Shown: positions 6,762 through 13,893 of the stretch, one piece after another
How the letters are laid out: each line of letters begins with the position of its first letter
How positions within the stretch are numbered: the first letter of the stretch is position 1
From: Deltaproteobacteria bacterium
Lineage (GTDB): Bacteria > Myxococcota_A > UBA796 > GCA-2862545
DNA: 35,670 bases
Reading direction: 5' to 3'
NCBI GenBank assembly: GCA_006226595.1
Contig: SBGP01000062.1
Location: 1 to 35,670, forward strand
Notes under the pieces: generated by a model
Told to the model about the DNA's origin: nothing
The model's database searches: none
Seen by the model: only the letters and a program-made list of their open reading frames with translations
Translations under genes and position numbers: made by a program

Positions 6762-8447
6762 TCACGCGCCGAGCAGGCGGGCAATCTCCTGGACGGTCTC
6801 GGTATCGTCGCCGACCATCGCCTTCATCGCCTCGATGCGCTTGCACACGATGCCGGCGATGCGCTCCTCGATGGTCTCGTCCGCATAGGCCCAGTACACG
6901 GGTGCATAGCGACCATCGCGGTGGCAGCGGCCCTCGATCTGCGCCATCTGGATGGCGGACCAGCGCAGGTCGTGGATGACCTCGCTCCGCGGCACCTCGT
7001 CGTGCTCGCCCTGGTGCAGCGAGATGCCTTCCTCGACGGTGAACAGCACCACCGGGACCTGCCCGGTCTGGAAGCGCATGCGCTCGGCCTCGCGCTCGTT
7101 GGCGGACTTGCCGCCGTGCACGTGGGCGGTGGCGACCTTCTTCGCGGCGAGCGCTTCGGAGATGGCTTCGAGGGTCTCGACGAAGGCGACCGAGACGGCG
7201 ACGTGGTGGCCGTTGTCGAGCAGCTCCAGCACGAGCTCGACGGTGCTGTCGACCCGGATCAGCGAGCTCTTCTGGCGCAAGCGGAGCGCGGCGACGAGCG
7301 CATTCTTGGGGTCGCGTCCCGAGGGGTGCAGGTCGAGCTCGTCGCGGAACTCGGTCCACGCCTGTTCGTAGAGCTCGCGGGCACTCGTATCGAGGCCCAG
7401 CGGGGTGAGGATGCGGTTGATCTCGGGCCACCCGGCGATGTCCTCGGGCCGCCGCCGCAGGCCGGCGGGGCGGTCACCCTCGAAGAGCAGCGCACGCACG
7501 CGCTCGAGGTCCGCGGCCTCACCGGTCCAGTCCCAGCGTCCGAAGGTGCCGCGGCGCACGCCGAGACCGAGCTCGGCGCACCACTTCTCGAACTCCTTGA
7601 GGTCGCTGACCTTGCTGCCCGTGCTCTCGGCGAGCAGCGGCGCGAGGTACGACAGCTCGAGCGGGTTCTGACCGGCGGTGGCGGACAGCCACAGCACGAA
7701 GCCGGCCTTGGCGTTGAGCTTCGCGGCGAGCTTCGAGCGCGCGGCAGTGGGGTTCTTGCAGCGGTGGCTCTCGTCCCACACGATGACGTCGTACTCGGGG
7801 GCGGTAGCCATCTTCGCCAGGCCCTTCTTCGACTTCACCTTCTTGCGCTTCTCGTCGTCGATCTCGAAGACCTTGCCGAGCCGCTCGTAGTTGAGGACCA
7901 CGATGTCGAGGCCGCCGTCGCCCTGGGCCTCGATGGTCCGCCGCCAGTGAGGCACCACCGCGAGCGGACACACGATGAGCACGTTCGTCGCGCCGGGCAC
8001 TGCGCGCACCGCCTCCCAGGTCGCGAGGGTCTTGCCCAGGCCCACGTCGTCGGCGAGCAGGAAGCCGGTGCGACCGGCCTCCGCGGCGTCGCGGATCTGG
8101 TCGATGGCCACCTGCTGGTGCGGCCGAGGGGTCATCGGCGACTTCGGCACGCTCGGCGTGCGGCGCTTGCTCCCGTCGATGCCGCGCTGGACCCTGGCCT
8201 CCCAGGAGTAGGGCGCCGCCCGGTACGGGTGCAGCGCCGCCGGGAGCTCCCCGTAGAACAGGTAGGCTCCCACCTTCTTGTCCCAGCTCGCCCCGTGCTG
8301 GCTCGCGAGCGCGCGCATGCCGAACGGGATGTCGAGCACGTGCACGGGCAGACCGAGCTCGACCATGCGCTGGGCGTGGGAGGCGGGCTTGGGGGGAGTG
8401 CGGCGGGAGGGGCGGGAGGCGGTCTTCTTCGCGCGGATCGAGGCCAT
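6762..8447 (-). CDS. SNF2-type DEAD/H helicase with DUF5710-like N-terminus
   Basis: The product has 561 residues. Residues ~31-75 (with GASWDKKVGAYLFYG) resemble the DUF5710 module found in front of helicases and primases on mobile DNA. Residues ~105-540 form a superfamily-2, SNF2-like ATPase: Walker A DDVGLGKT at ~133-140, DESH at 225-228, SAT at 255-257, and the arginine-finger motif QIEGRCHRDGR at ~503-513. It is a DNA-stimulated ATPase that translocates on or remodels DNA. There is no nuclease, methylase or other domain. The compact form is typical of phage or mobile-element helicases, but no other phage gene lies nearby. The start has no good Shine-Dalgarno. TATGTG lies 5 nt upstream, so it may be leaderless. 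Confidence 0.88.
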   Translation of the reverse strand: MASIRAKKTASRPSRRTPPKPASHAQRMVELGLPVHVLDIPFGMRALASQHGASWDKKVGAYLFYGELPAALHPYRAAPYSWEARVQRGIDGSKRRTPSVPKSPMTPRPHQQVAIDQIRDAAEAGRTGFLLADDVGLGKTLATWEAVRAVPGATNVLIVCPLAVVPHWRRTIEAQGDGGLDIVVLNYERLGKVFEIDDEKRKKVKSKKGLAKMATAPEYDVIVWDESHRCKNPTAARSKLAAKLNAKAGFVLWLSATAGQNPLELSYLAPLLAESTGSKVSDLKEFEKWCAELGLGVRRGTFGRWDWTGEAADLERVRALLFEGDRPAGLRRRPEDIAGWPEINRILTPLGLDTSARELYEQAWTEFRDELDLHPSGRDPKNALVAALRLRQKSSLIRVDSTVELVLELLDNGHHVAVSVAFVETLEAISEALAAKKVATAHVHGGKSANEREAERMRFQTGQVPVVLFTVEEGISLHQGEHDEVPRSEVIHDLRWSAIQMAQIEGRCHRDGRYAPVYWAYADETIEERIAGIVCKRIEAMKAMVGDDTETVQEIARLLGA

Positions 8448-8488
8448 GCGGGCACATAGCGCTCATGCGCCCGGATGGCTCGCGGAGA

Positions 8489-9289
8489 TTAGCGCGCGAC
8501 CCGGGTCAGGCGTCCCGACTCGGCGAGCTCGCGGAGCACGCGCTCCATCTCGCCGGCGAAGACGGCGCGAACGACGGCCTGTGTGAGCGGGCGGGCCGCG
8601 TCGAAGGCCTGCTGCAGCTCGGTCGGGGAGGCGCCTCCGCCGAAGCCGTCGCCGGCATACCGCAGGAAGTGCTCGGTGATCTCCGAGGCGAGCCGTCCGG
8701 TGTGCTTCTCGGCGAGCACCACCGCCTGGTGGGCGACGGCGAGCTCGATGCCGGCGGCATCCATCTTGAGCAGCGTCTGGAGCAGCCCCGGTCGCCCGGC
8801 GAGGTAGCTGTCGCCGCGCCGCTCGAGCAGTCCCATGCGGACCAGGTCCGAGACCAGGCCCGGGCGACTGGCGCCGAGCAGGTCGGCGAGCTGCTTCGCG
8901 TCGTAGAGCTGCGGCGTCTCGTCGCCCCAGCTCGCGGAGAGCTGGTCCTGCAGGCCGAGCCACTCCTCGATCGACAGCTCGCCGGCGTCGACCCGCTGCA
9001 TCAGGTCGCGAATCGCGCGAATGCGCAGTCCGCGGTCCTGGAGCTGACCGATGAGGGCGAGTCGCTCGACGTGCATCTCGGTGTAGATGCCCACCCGCCC
9101 GCGCTTCTCGGGCTTCGGGAGCGCGCCCTTCGACTGGTAGAAGCGAATGGTGCGGCTCGGGATCGCGGTGTGGGCCGCGAGCTCGTCGATGGTGTACTCC
9201 CGCGGCTTGTCGGCAGCGGTCTCTTCGGGCGCGTTGTCTTCCATGATCAGAGACTCCCACGGGACGAGGGCCGTCGCCACCTGGCTCAT
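8489..9289 (-). CDS. MerR-family transcriptional regulator
   Basis: The product has 266 residues if read from 9289. Residues ~32-100 form a MerR winged helix-turn-helix (YTIDELAAHTAIPSRTIRFY). The ~165-residue C-terminal region is helical, with no B12-binding or obvious metal-binding motif. The ATG at 9289 shares ATGA with the stop codon of the desaturase gene, which implies translational coupling. A second ATG at 9244 has a better GGGAG at 9 nt and may be the true start; it loses nothing from the HTH domain. Being co-transcribed with a fatty-acid desaturase, the protein probably controls that operon in response to membrane or lipid state. This is inference. Confidence 0.87.
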   Translation of the reverse strand: MSQVATALVPWESLIMEDNAPEETAADKPREYTIDELAAHTAIPSRTIRFYQSKGALPKPEKRGRVGIYTEMHVERLALIGQLQDRGLRIRAIRDLMQRVDAGELSIEEWLGLQDQLSASWGDETPQLYDAKQLADLLGASRPGLVSDLVRMGLLERRGDSYLAGRPGLLQTLLKMDAAGIELAVAHQAVVLAEKHTGRLASEITEHFLRYAGDGFGGGASPTELQQAFDAARPLTQAVVRAVFAGEMERVLRELAESGRLTRVAR

Positions 9290-10419
9290 GCGGCCACCGG
9301 TGCCGAGACCGGCTGCAGGTCGCGCTCGGCGACGGGGTTCGGGAAGGACAGGCGCCACAGCTCGGAGAAGGCGTCGCCGAGGATGGACGGCCAGCTACCC
9401 GTCTTGTAGGGCACGCCGTGCTCGGCACAGATGCGACGCACGTCCGGCGCGATCTGCCGCAGGCGCTCGGGCGGGAGCTTCGGGAACAGGTGGTGCTCGA
9501 TCTGGTAGTCGAGGGCTCCGCAGAGGACCGAGAGCGCGTAGGGCACCTCGAAGTTCTGGGCCGAGCGCACCTGCATCTCGTACCACTCGCCGCGCGAGCC
9601 GGCCTTGTGGCCCTCGGGGTAGTCCGCGAGGTCCGCACCGATGTGGCCGCACCAGATCGACGCCGCCGAGTAGATGTTGCGCATCGTGCCGGCCATCCAG
9701 TTGCCGAGGGCGACCTTCCACCACATCGGGCCGGCCAGCGCCGGGAACAGCACGTACTCCTTGGCGAAGTGGGGGATGGCCTTGCGCAGGAACATCTTCG
9801 CGGCGCCCTTGAACGACTTCCACGAGCGGTCGGGCAGGAAGTCGCGCTCCTCGCGGGTCACGTCGAGCAAGCCGGTGAAGTGGCTGTTCATGCCGACGCC
9901 GAGGTTCGGCCAGATCCAGAACAGGGTCACCGGGACCTGGAAGTAGTGCGCGGTGGTGTGCGGCACTCGGTCGTTGAGTCGCACCGGGCCGAAGCGCACG
10001 TCGCAGTCCTTGCCGACGACGTTGGTGTACGGGTGGTGGCTGCGGTTGTGGCCGCGGTCCCACGCCTCCTCGTCGATCGGCACCTCCCACGTGTAGTTGG
10101 TCGAGTGCAGCGGGTCGGACGCATCGAGCAGGTGGTCGTAGCAGCCGTGGAGGACCGGGTGGCCGATCTCGGTGGCCTGGAGCTGCTTGTAGACCCACAG
10201 CGCGACCACGCCGGCGGTGAAGCCGATGGGCTCGAACGAGAAGTGCAGCAGCGCGCGGCCGACCACCTCGGAGGTACGCGACAGGCGGTTCAGCTTGCGC
10301 AGGTGGGCCACGTCCTCTTCGCCCATCTCGTCGCGCACGGACTTGTACACGGCGTTGAGCTCGGTGGCGAAGGACTTCAGGCGCTCTTCTTCGGATGCAA
10401 AGGCACGGACGGTCGTCAT
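9286..10419 (-). CDS. Membrane fatty-acid desaturase
   Basis: This 377-residue integral membrane protein has the three histidine boxes of membrane desaturases: H87-PVL-H91, H124-NRS-H128-H129 and Q306-IE-H309-H310. The QxxHH third box is the form found in front-end (delta-5/6-like) and related acyl-lipid desaturases. No fused cytochrome b5 domain is present. Hydrophobic stretches lie around residues 60-80, 160-185 and 220-260. It would insert a double bond in membrane acyl chains using a di-iron centre, with an electron donor encoded elsewhere. GGAG lies 9 nt before the ATG. The longer frame to 10464 lacks an RBS. It is the first gene of an operon with the MerR gene, whose start overlaps its stop codon. 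The promoter and operator are visible ~100-130 nt upstream. Confidence 0.92.
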   Translation of the reverse strand: MTTVRAFASEEERLKSFATELNAVYKSVRDEMGEEDVAHLRKLNRLSRTSEVVGRALLHFSFEPIGFTAGVVALWVYKQLQATEIGHPVLHGCYDHLLDASDPLHSTNYTWEVPIDEEAWDRGHNRSHHPYTNVVGKDCDVRFGPVRLNDRVPHTTAHYFQVPVTLFWIWPNLGVGMNSHFTGLLDVTREERDFLPDRSWKSFKGAAKMFLRKAIPHFAKEYVLFPALAGPMWWKVALGNWMAGTMRNIYSAASIWCGHIGADLADYPEGHKAGSRGEWYEMQVRSAQNFEVPYALSVLCGALDYQIEHHLFPKLPPERLRQIAPDVRRICAEHGVPYKTGSWPSILGDAFSELWRLSFPNPVAERDLQPVSAPVAA

Positions 10420-10519
10420 GACGCACTCCAGCTGAGCGCACCCCGTGGGGGTACGCGGGCGCATCCATCCGCTGGATGCGCGGGTTCATGCGCGAGACCC
10501 CTGTCCCGCGACTGACGAC

Positions 10520-10549
10520 ACCATAAAACGTGACAGTGAGTACTGTCAA
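10520..10549 (-). promoter_or_regulatory. Promoter of the desaturase-MerR operon
   Basis: On the minus strand there is a -35 TTGACA at 10549-10544, an 18-bp spacer and a -10 TATGGT at 10525-10520. Transcription would start near 10513 and give a leader of about 95 nt before the desaturase ATG. Confidence 0.65.
10531..10548. promoter_or_regulatory. Inverted-repeat operator in the desaturase promoter
   Basis: TGACAGT and ACTGTCA form a perfect inverted repeat with a 4-bp centre, and the flanking AAAACG / CGTTTT extend the dyad with one extra base. It overlaps the -35 box and fills the spacer. This is where MerR-type activators and TetR-type repressors bind. Confidence 0.65.
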
Positions 10550-10685
10550 CGTTTTTGGTGTCGTGGTGCGTGGGTTTTCTGGGAGCGTTGCCGTGGGAGT
10601 GCGCTTCGAGCGGATCCAGCGCGGGATCGTGCTCTGGAGATGGGGTGTGGCGACGCGATGCTGGCGTGGCCGGGCGCTCTGCGAG

Positions 10686-10691
10686 TACGCT
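10686..10691 (+). promoter_or_regulatory. Putative -10 (TACGCT) of the Asp-repeat lipoprotein gene
   Basis: TACGCT lies 19 nt before the ATG at 10711, leaving room for the strong GGAGGAAGG ribosome-binding site. No good -35 box is seen. Confidence 0.35.
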
Positions 10692-10710
10692 GAACACACC
10701 GGAGGAAGGC

Positions 10711-11304
10711 ATGCGTCAGGGATGGTGGCTGGTCATCTGGCTCATGGCGTGCACAGGCGCGTCGGACGGCGTGGACTCGGGCGAGCCGACCGAGAGCGAC
10801 GCCGACGTCGATGCGGACGCGGATGCGGACACCGATGCGGATGCGGACACCGATGCGGATGCGGACACCGACGCGGATGCGGACACCGACGCGGATGCGG
10901 ACACCGACGCGGATGCGGACACCGACGCGGATGCGGACACCGATGCGGATGCGGACACCGATGCGGATGCGGACACCGATGCGGATGCGGACACCGATGC
11001 GGATGCGGACACCGACACCGACCCACGGACGTGCGGCGACGTGGAGGCCGACTACACCGCCCTCGTCGCCTCGGCGGAGAGCTGCACCAAGACCGCCGAC
11101 TGCCAGCTCGTGTCCGGAGCCTGCAGTGAAGGCCTCGGCGGTTGCTACTACGCCGTGAACCAGTCGATCACGCAGGCCGACCTGAACGCGCTCGCCGCGG
11201 AGTTCGGCGAGCTCTCGTGCTTCGGCCCGGTCTGTGGCTGCGCACCGCCGCCGGCGGTCACCTGTGACCAGGGCACCCAGACCTGCCAGCTCGCGTCTCG
11301 CTAG
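10711..11304 (+). CDS. Lipoprotein with DADADT repeat stalk and Cys-rich domain
   Basis: The product has 197 residues. A signal with lipobox LMAC (Cys14) is followed by a stalk made almost only of Asp, Ala and Thr (residues ~30-108, DADADT units). A compact Cys-rich C-terminal domain (eight or more Cys, residues ~109-197) follows. The stalk would be fully extended and strongly negative, holding the small disulfide-bonded head away from the outer membrane and perhaps binding calcium. The head pattern (C...C....DC...SGAC...GGC...C...CGC...C...C) recurs in myxobacterial lipoproteins, but no function is known to me. GGAGGAAGG gives a clear start. It converges on the exported coiled-coil gene with a 30-nt gap. 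Confidence 0.85.
   Translation: MRQGWWLVIWLMACTGASDGVDSGEPTESDADVDADADADTDADADTDADADTDADADTDADADTDADADTDADADTDADADTDADADTDADADTDADADTDTDPRTCGDVEADYTALVASAESCTKTADCQLVSGACSEGLGGCYYAVNQSITQADLNALAAEFGELSCFGPVCGCAPPPAVTCDQGTQTCQLASR
10797..11030 (+). repeat. 18-bp tandem repeat encoding DADADT
   Basis: The near-identical unit GCGGATGCGGACACCGAT repeats about a dozen times, with GAT/GAC changes that are all synonymous. It ends in GACACCGACACC. Length variation between strains is expected by slippage. Confidence 0.9.
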
Positions 11305-11334
11305 CCGAGCGGGGCCCCGGCCGAATGCCGCGGA

Positions 11335-12120
11335 TCAGGGGTTGCCCTGGCCGGGCGCCTCGAGCATCGCGATGATGGAGTCGAGCTTCTCGTCGAGCAC
11401 GCCGACCTGATAGGCGAGTCCCTCGAGCTGGCGCTCGATGTACACGTGGTCCTGGAGGAGCAGCTTGTGTTCCTTGCGAAGCCCGTACTCCATGTTCTTG
11501 TGCTCGATGGCGCGGTCGTCGTGAGCGTCGAGGAGCAGGTCGGTCGTCGTCGACAGGCTGCTCACGGCATCGGTGAGCGGGCCGAGATCGATGGGCTGAT
11601 CGAGCTCCGGGCCGCGCACGAGCTGGATGTCGTTGATCTGGGCGGTGACGGTCCACTGGATTGACGAGCTCGAGCGGCGTGTGATCTCGAGGCTGCGGGT
11701 CCCAAAGGTGCCGTCCAGGCGCTGCACGCGATCGCTGGAACCATTGTTGGGGCGCGCGAGCGACAGGTCGAGGTAGTGGTCTCGGCCGGTCGCGGCGACA
11801 TGCGTGGTCGGGTACACGTCCAGCGGGTGGCTGGCGTACACGTTGAAGCGGCCCGCGTCGAAGCTCAGGTCCCAGTGCGAGCCCTCCACGCGCACCCACG
11901 AGGTCGCGGTGTTGCCGTAGTGGTAGGTGTCGAGTGTGAAGTCGAGCGGGTAGATGTCGACGCCCTCGTCGTAGGCGACGCGCATCTCGATGGTGTGACC
12001 CACGAGATGGCTCGCGGAGCCCTCGGTCACGCCATCGACGGTCGCGGTGACGAGGTACTCGACGACCTCGGCGGACGCGAGGCTGGGCAGGAAGCAGGCA
12101 AGAAGCACGAGGTGGCGCAT
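11335..12120 (-). CDS. Exported protein with C-terminal coiled coil
   Basis: The product has 261 residues with a signal peptide (MRHLVLLACFLPSLASA). The N-terminal ~170 residues are beta-rich and resemble a PEP-CTERM-like or cadherin-style exported sandwich. Residues ~180-255 have heptad-like hydrophobic spacing consistent with a coiled coil that could oligomerise the protein. I do not recognise a family. GGAGAG lies 6 nt before the ATG. The upstream OsmC-like gene is on the same strand, but a 179-nt gap containing several hairpins separates them. Confidence 0.7.
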   Translation of the reverse strand: MRHLVLLACFLPSLASAEVVEYLVTATVDGVTEGSASHLVGHTIEMRVAYDEGVDIYPLDFTLDTYHYGNTATSWVRVEGSHWDLSFDAGRFNVYASHPLDVYPTTHVAATGRDHYLDLSLARPNNGSSDRVQRLDGTFGTRSLEITRRSSSSIQWTVTAQINDIQLVRGPELDQPIDLGPLTDAVSSLSTTTDLLLDAHDDRAIEHKNMEYGLRKEHKLLLQDHVYIERQLEGLAYQVGVLDEKLDSIIAMLEAPGQGNP

Positions 12121-12242
12121 GGCACTCTCCGAAGTGGTGGGGCGGCCGTTCGTGGCCGGAACGCCGCGGCCCGAAGCAAGGGCCGTGCCACTTCATCGAG
12201 TGTGGATTCGTCGGGGTCGAGCGCTGCATGCCCCCCGGAGAC

Positions 12243-12285
12243 GCGCCCATGCGGGCGCCCAGATGGGCGCGAGCGCCCAGGGCTC
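12243..12285 (-). terminator. Cluster of overlapping GCGCCC hairpins
   Basis: GCGCCC/GGGCGC pairs at 12243-12258, GCGCCCA/TGGGCGC at 12255-12270 and GAGC/GCTC at 12271-12285 make mutually exclusive stems. They lie just past the stop codon of the OsmC-like gene and may end or attenuate its transcript. Confidence 0.4.
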
Positions 12286-12299
12286 GCGATTCCCCGTAG

Positions 12300-12761
12300 C
12301 TAGTCGCGGGTGTCCTCGGCAGGGAGTTCGGCGGCATGGCCGACGACGACCCGCGTGCGCTTGATCCGCACGTGGCCCAGGTTTCGCGAGATCGGACACG
12401 CCAGGCATCGCTCGGCCAGGTACGCCAGGTCTTCGGCGGTCGCCCGGCTCGCGGTCTCGATGGCGAAGCCCACGTCGAAGCGGGTCAGCACGAAGTCCTC
12501 GCTGCGAACGCGCGCGAGGCCGTGCACGCGGGTGAGGTCCAGCGCTCGCTCGGTCGCGTTCATGCGCAGGTAGGCGAGCTGGCAACGAAGGATGTCGAAG
12601 AGGAAGTCGAGGAACGGCGAACCATCGATGGCGTGGTTGTGCTCGACCCAGTCCTCGCCGTCTCGCCGCAGCGCGAGCTCGAGGCTCTCGAGCGCGTTGC
12701 CCTCGCCGTGCGCGCTGTGGAGGCGGAGCGTGTAGTCGCGTCGAACCGGGGGTGTGGACAT
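12300..12761 (-). CDS. OsmC-like redox protein (tentative)
   Basis: The 153-residue product has the general pattern of the OsmC/Ohr family. After an N-terminal beta region comes a helix with a Cys (Cys60 in ILRCQLAYLRMNA). A strand pair follows, then a helix ending in CPIS (Cys122, with Cys119 nearby), corresponding to the second catalytic Cys. OsmC/Ohr proteins reduce organic hydroperoxides in the cytosol. The match is by pattern only, and the usual conserved Arg and Glu cannot be placed with certainty. The ATG at 12761 has GGGAG just upstream. Its start is 89 nt from the stop of the LysR gene, so one transcript is possible. Confidence 0.55.
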   Translation of the reverse strand: MSTPPVRRDYTLRLHSAHGEGNALESLELALRRDGEDWVEHNHAIDGSPFLDFLFDILRCQLAYLRMNATERALDLTRVHGLARVRSEDFVLTRFDVGFAIETASRATAEDLAYLAERCLACPISRNLGHVRIKRTRVVVGHAAELPAEDTRD

Positions 12762-12849
12762 GGGTACTCCCAGGGGCGGTTGTACTCCACGACCTCCGGG
12801 GTCGGGCGCTTCACGGCGCGCATCCGGCGACCGGGCCTGCTCATCGGCC

Positions 12850-13737
12850 TCATTCACGGGGTCCGATGCCACACATCGCGCGCACCGCGGGCTCCTCCGG
12901 GTCGGGCTCGCGCGTGATGGCGTAGGCCCGCTCGAGCAGCTGCGGAATGACCCCGAGGCACTGCACGCGGTAGCCGCTCAAGATGGCGTCGGTCATGCGC
13001 TCTGGAGCCGCGAATACGCCGAGCCCTGCATCGGCCAGTGCCTTGAGCAGGGCCGAGTCGTCGATGACCGCGGCGATGTCGGGCTCGATCCCCGTGGACT
13101 CCCACCACGCCTCCAGGCCCTGGCGAAGGCTCGTGCCCGGCGGGGGAACCAGCCACGGCACCTTGCTCAGGCCCTCGGTGGGCGCGTGGTTGCGCAGGAT
13201 CTCGCCGAAGCGGTCGGCGCCGAAGATGGCGGTCTCGGACTCGACGACCAGGTGGCTGGTGCCGCGCACGGACATCCACGGCGGCATCTCGGCGTCCGTG
13301 AGCACCACGTCCAGCCGCCGGGCAGCGAGCGCGCCGAGAAGCGGCTCGGCCTCGGCCTCCTCGATGGTGAGGCGCACGTCGGGACGCATGGCGCGCACCA
13401 GGATCTCGCGGACGAGCAGCTTGGGAAGCACGCTGGAGACGCCTACCCGAATGGGTCGCCGCGCTTCGCCGTGCGACAGGGCGCGAAGCAACTCTTCGCC
13501 GGCATCGAACAGGCGCTGGGTGTGCTCGTAGACGAGCTCGCCGAAGCTGGTGAGCACCAGGCCGCGGCCGGCCCGCCGGAACAGCGGCTGCTCGAACTGC
13601 TCCTCGAGGAGCTTCACCTGACCCGAGACCGTGCTCGGCGAGAGGTTGAGTACGCGGCTCGCGCGGAGCACGGAGCCCTCGTGCGCCACGGTGTGGAAGT
13701 ACAACAGGTGGGTGTAATTCAGGTCGCGCAGCCGCAT
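12850..13737 (-). CDS. LysR-family regulator, NhaR-like
   Basis: The 295-residue product has an N-terminal LysR helix-turn-helix (residues ~5-65: HLLYFHTVAHEGSVLRAS, then STVSGQVKLLEEQ) and a periplasmic-binding-protein-like effector domain (~95-290). The HTH block is closest in style to NhaR-type regulators. It is divergently placed from an isocitrate dehydrogenase gene across 156 nt, the classic layout for a LysR regulator and its target. The effector is unknown, with sodium and a TCA-cycle metabolite both possible. GGGAGG precedes the ATG. Two near-identical palindromes in the gap are the likely binding sites. Confidence 0.9.
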   Translation of the reverse strand: MRLRDLNYTHLLYFHTVAHEGSVLRASRVLNLSPSTVSGQVKLLEEQFEQPLFRRAGRGLVLTSFGELVYEHTQRLFDAGEELLRALSHGEARRPIRVGVSSVLPKLLVREILVRAMRPDVRLTIEEAEAEPLLGALAARRLDVVLTDAEMPPWMSVRGTSHLVVESETAIFGADRFGEILRNHAPTEGLSKVPWLVPPPGTSLRQGLEAWWESTGIEPDIAAVIDDSALLKALADAGLGVFAAPERMTDAILSGYRVQCLGVIPQLLERAYAITREPDPEEPAVRAMCGIGPRE

Positions 13738-13756
13738 TCGGCCTCCCGGATTGAGA

Positions 13757-13823
13757 TTCGGTATTTTCGAAGGCGAAGAGCATCAACAAGGGATTGTTCG
13801 AAGATGGTTTCGTTATTTACGAA
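13757..13823. promoter_or_regulatory. Twin LysR-type palindromes between LysR and icd
   Basis: TTCGGTATTTTCGAA at 13757-13771 and TTCGTTATTTACGAA at 13809-13823 match at 13 of 15 bases. Each is a dyad with an inner T-N11-A, the LysR box. Centres are 52 bp apart, about five helical turns. The stretch is unusually AT-rich for the window. Confidence 0.7.
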
Positions 13824-13893
13824 TCCATTGGCGCGAACTTCCTGATTGTCCGCATCTGTGCGGTCTCATAGCTGTCGGGCGAGGAGGTCGATC

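Noticed and set aside
10531-10548. The dyad TGACAGT-N4-ACTGTCA, and the ACAG/CTGT palindromes, as possible LexA (SOS) boxes.
   Set aside because: The arms are in the opposite order to the CTGT-N8-ACAG box and the spacing does not fit. A MerR or other local regulator is more likely.
10797-11030. Regular short repeats that could suggest a CRISPR array.
   Set aside because: The period is 18 bp with no unique spacers, and the repeat is in frame within a lipoprotein gene.
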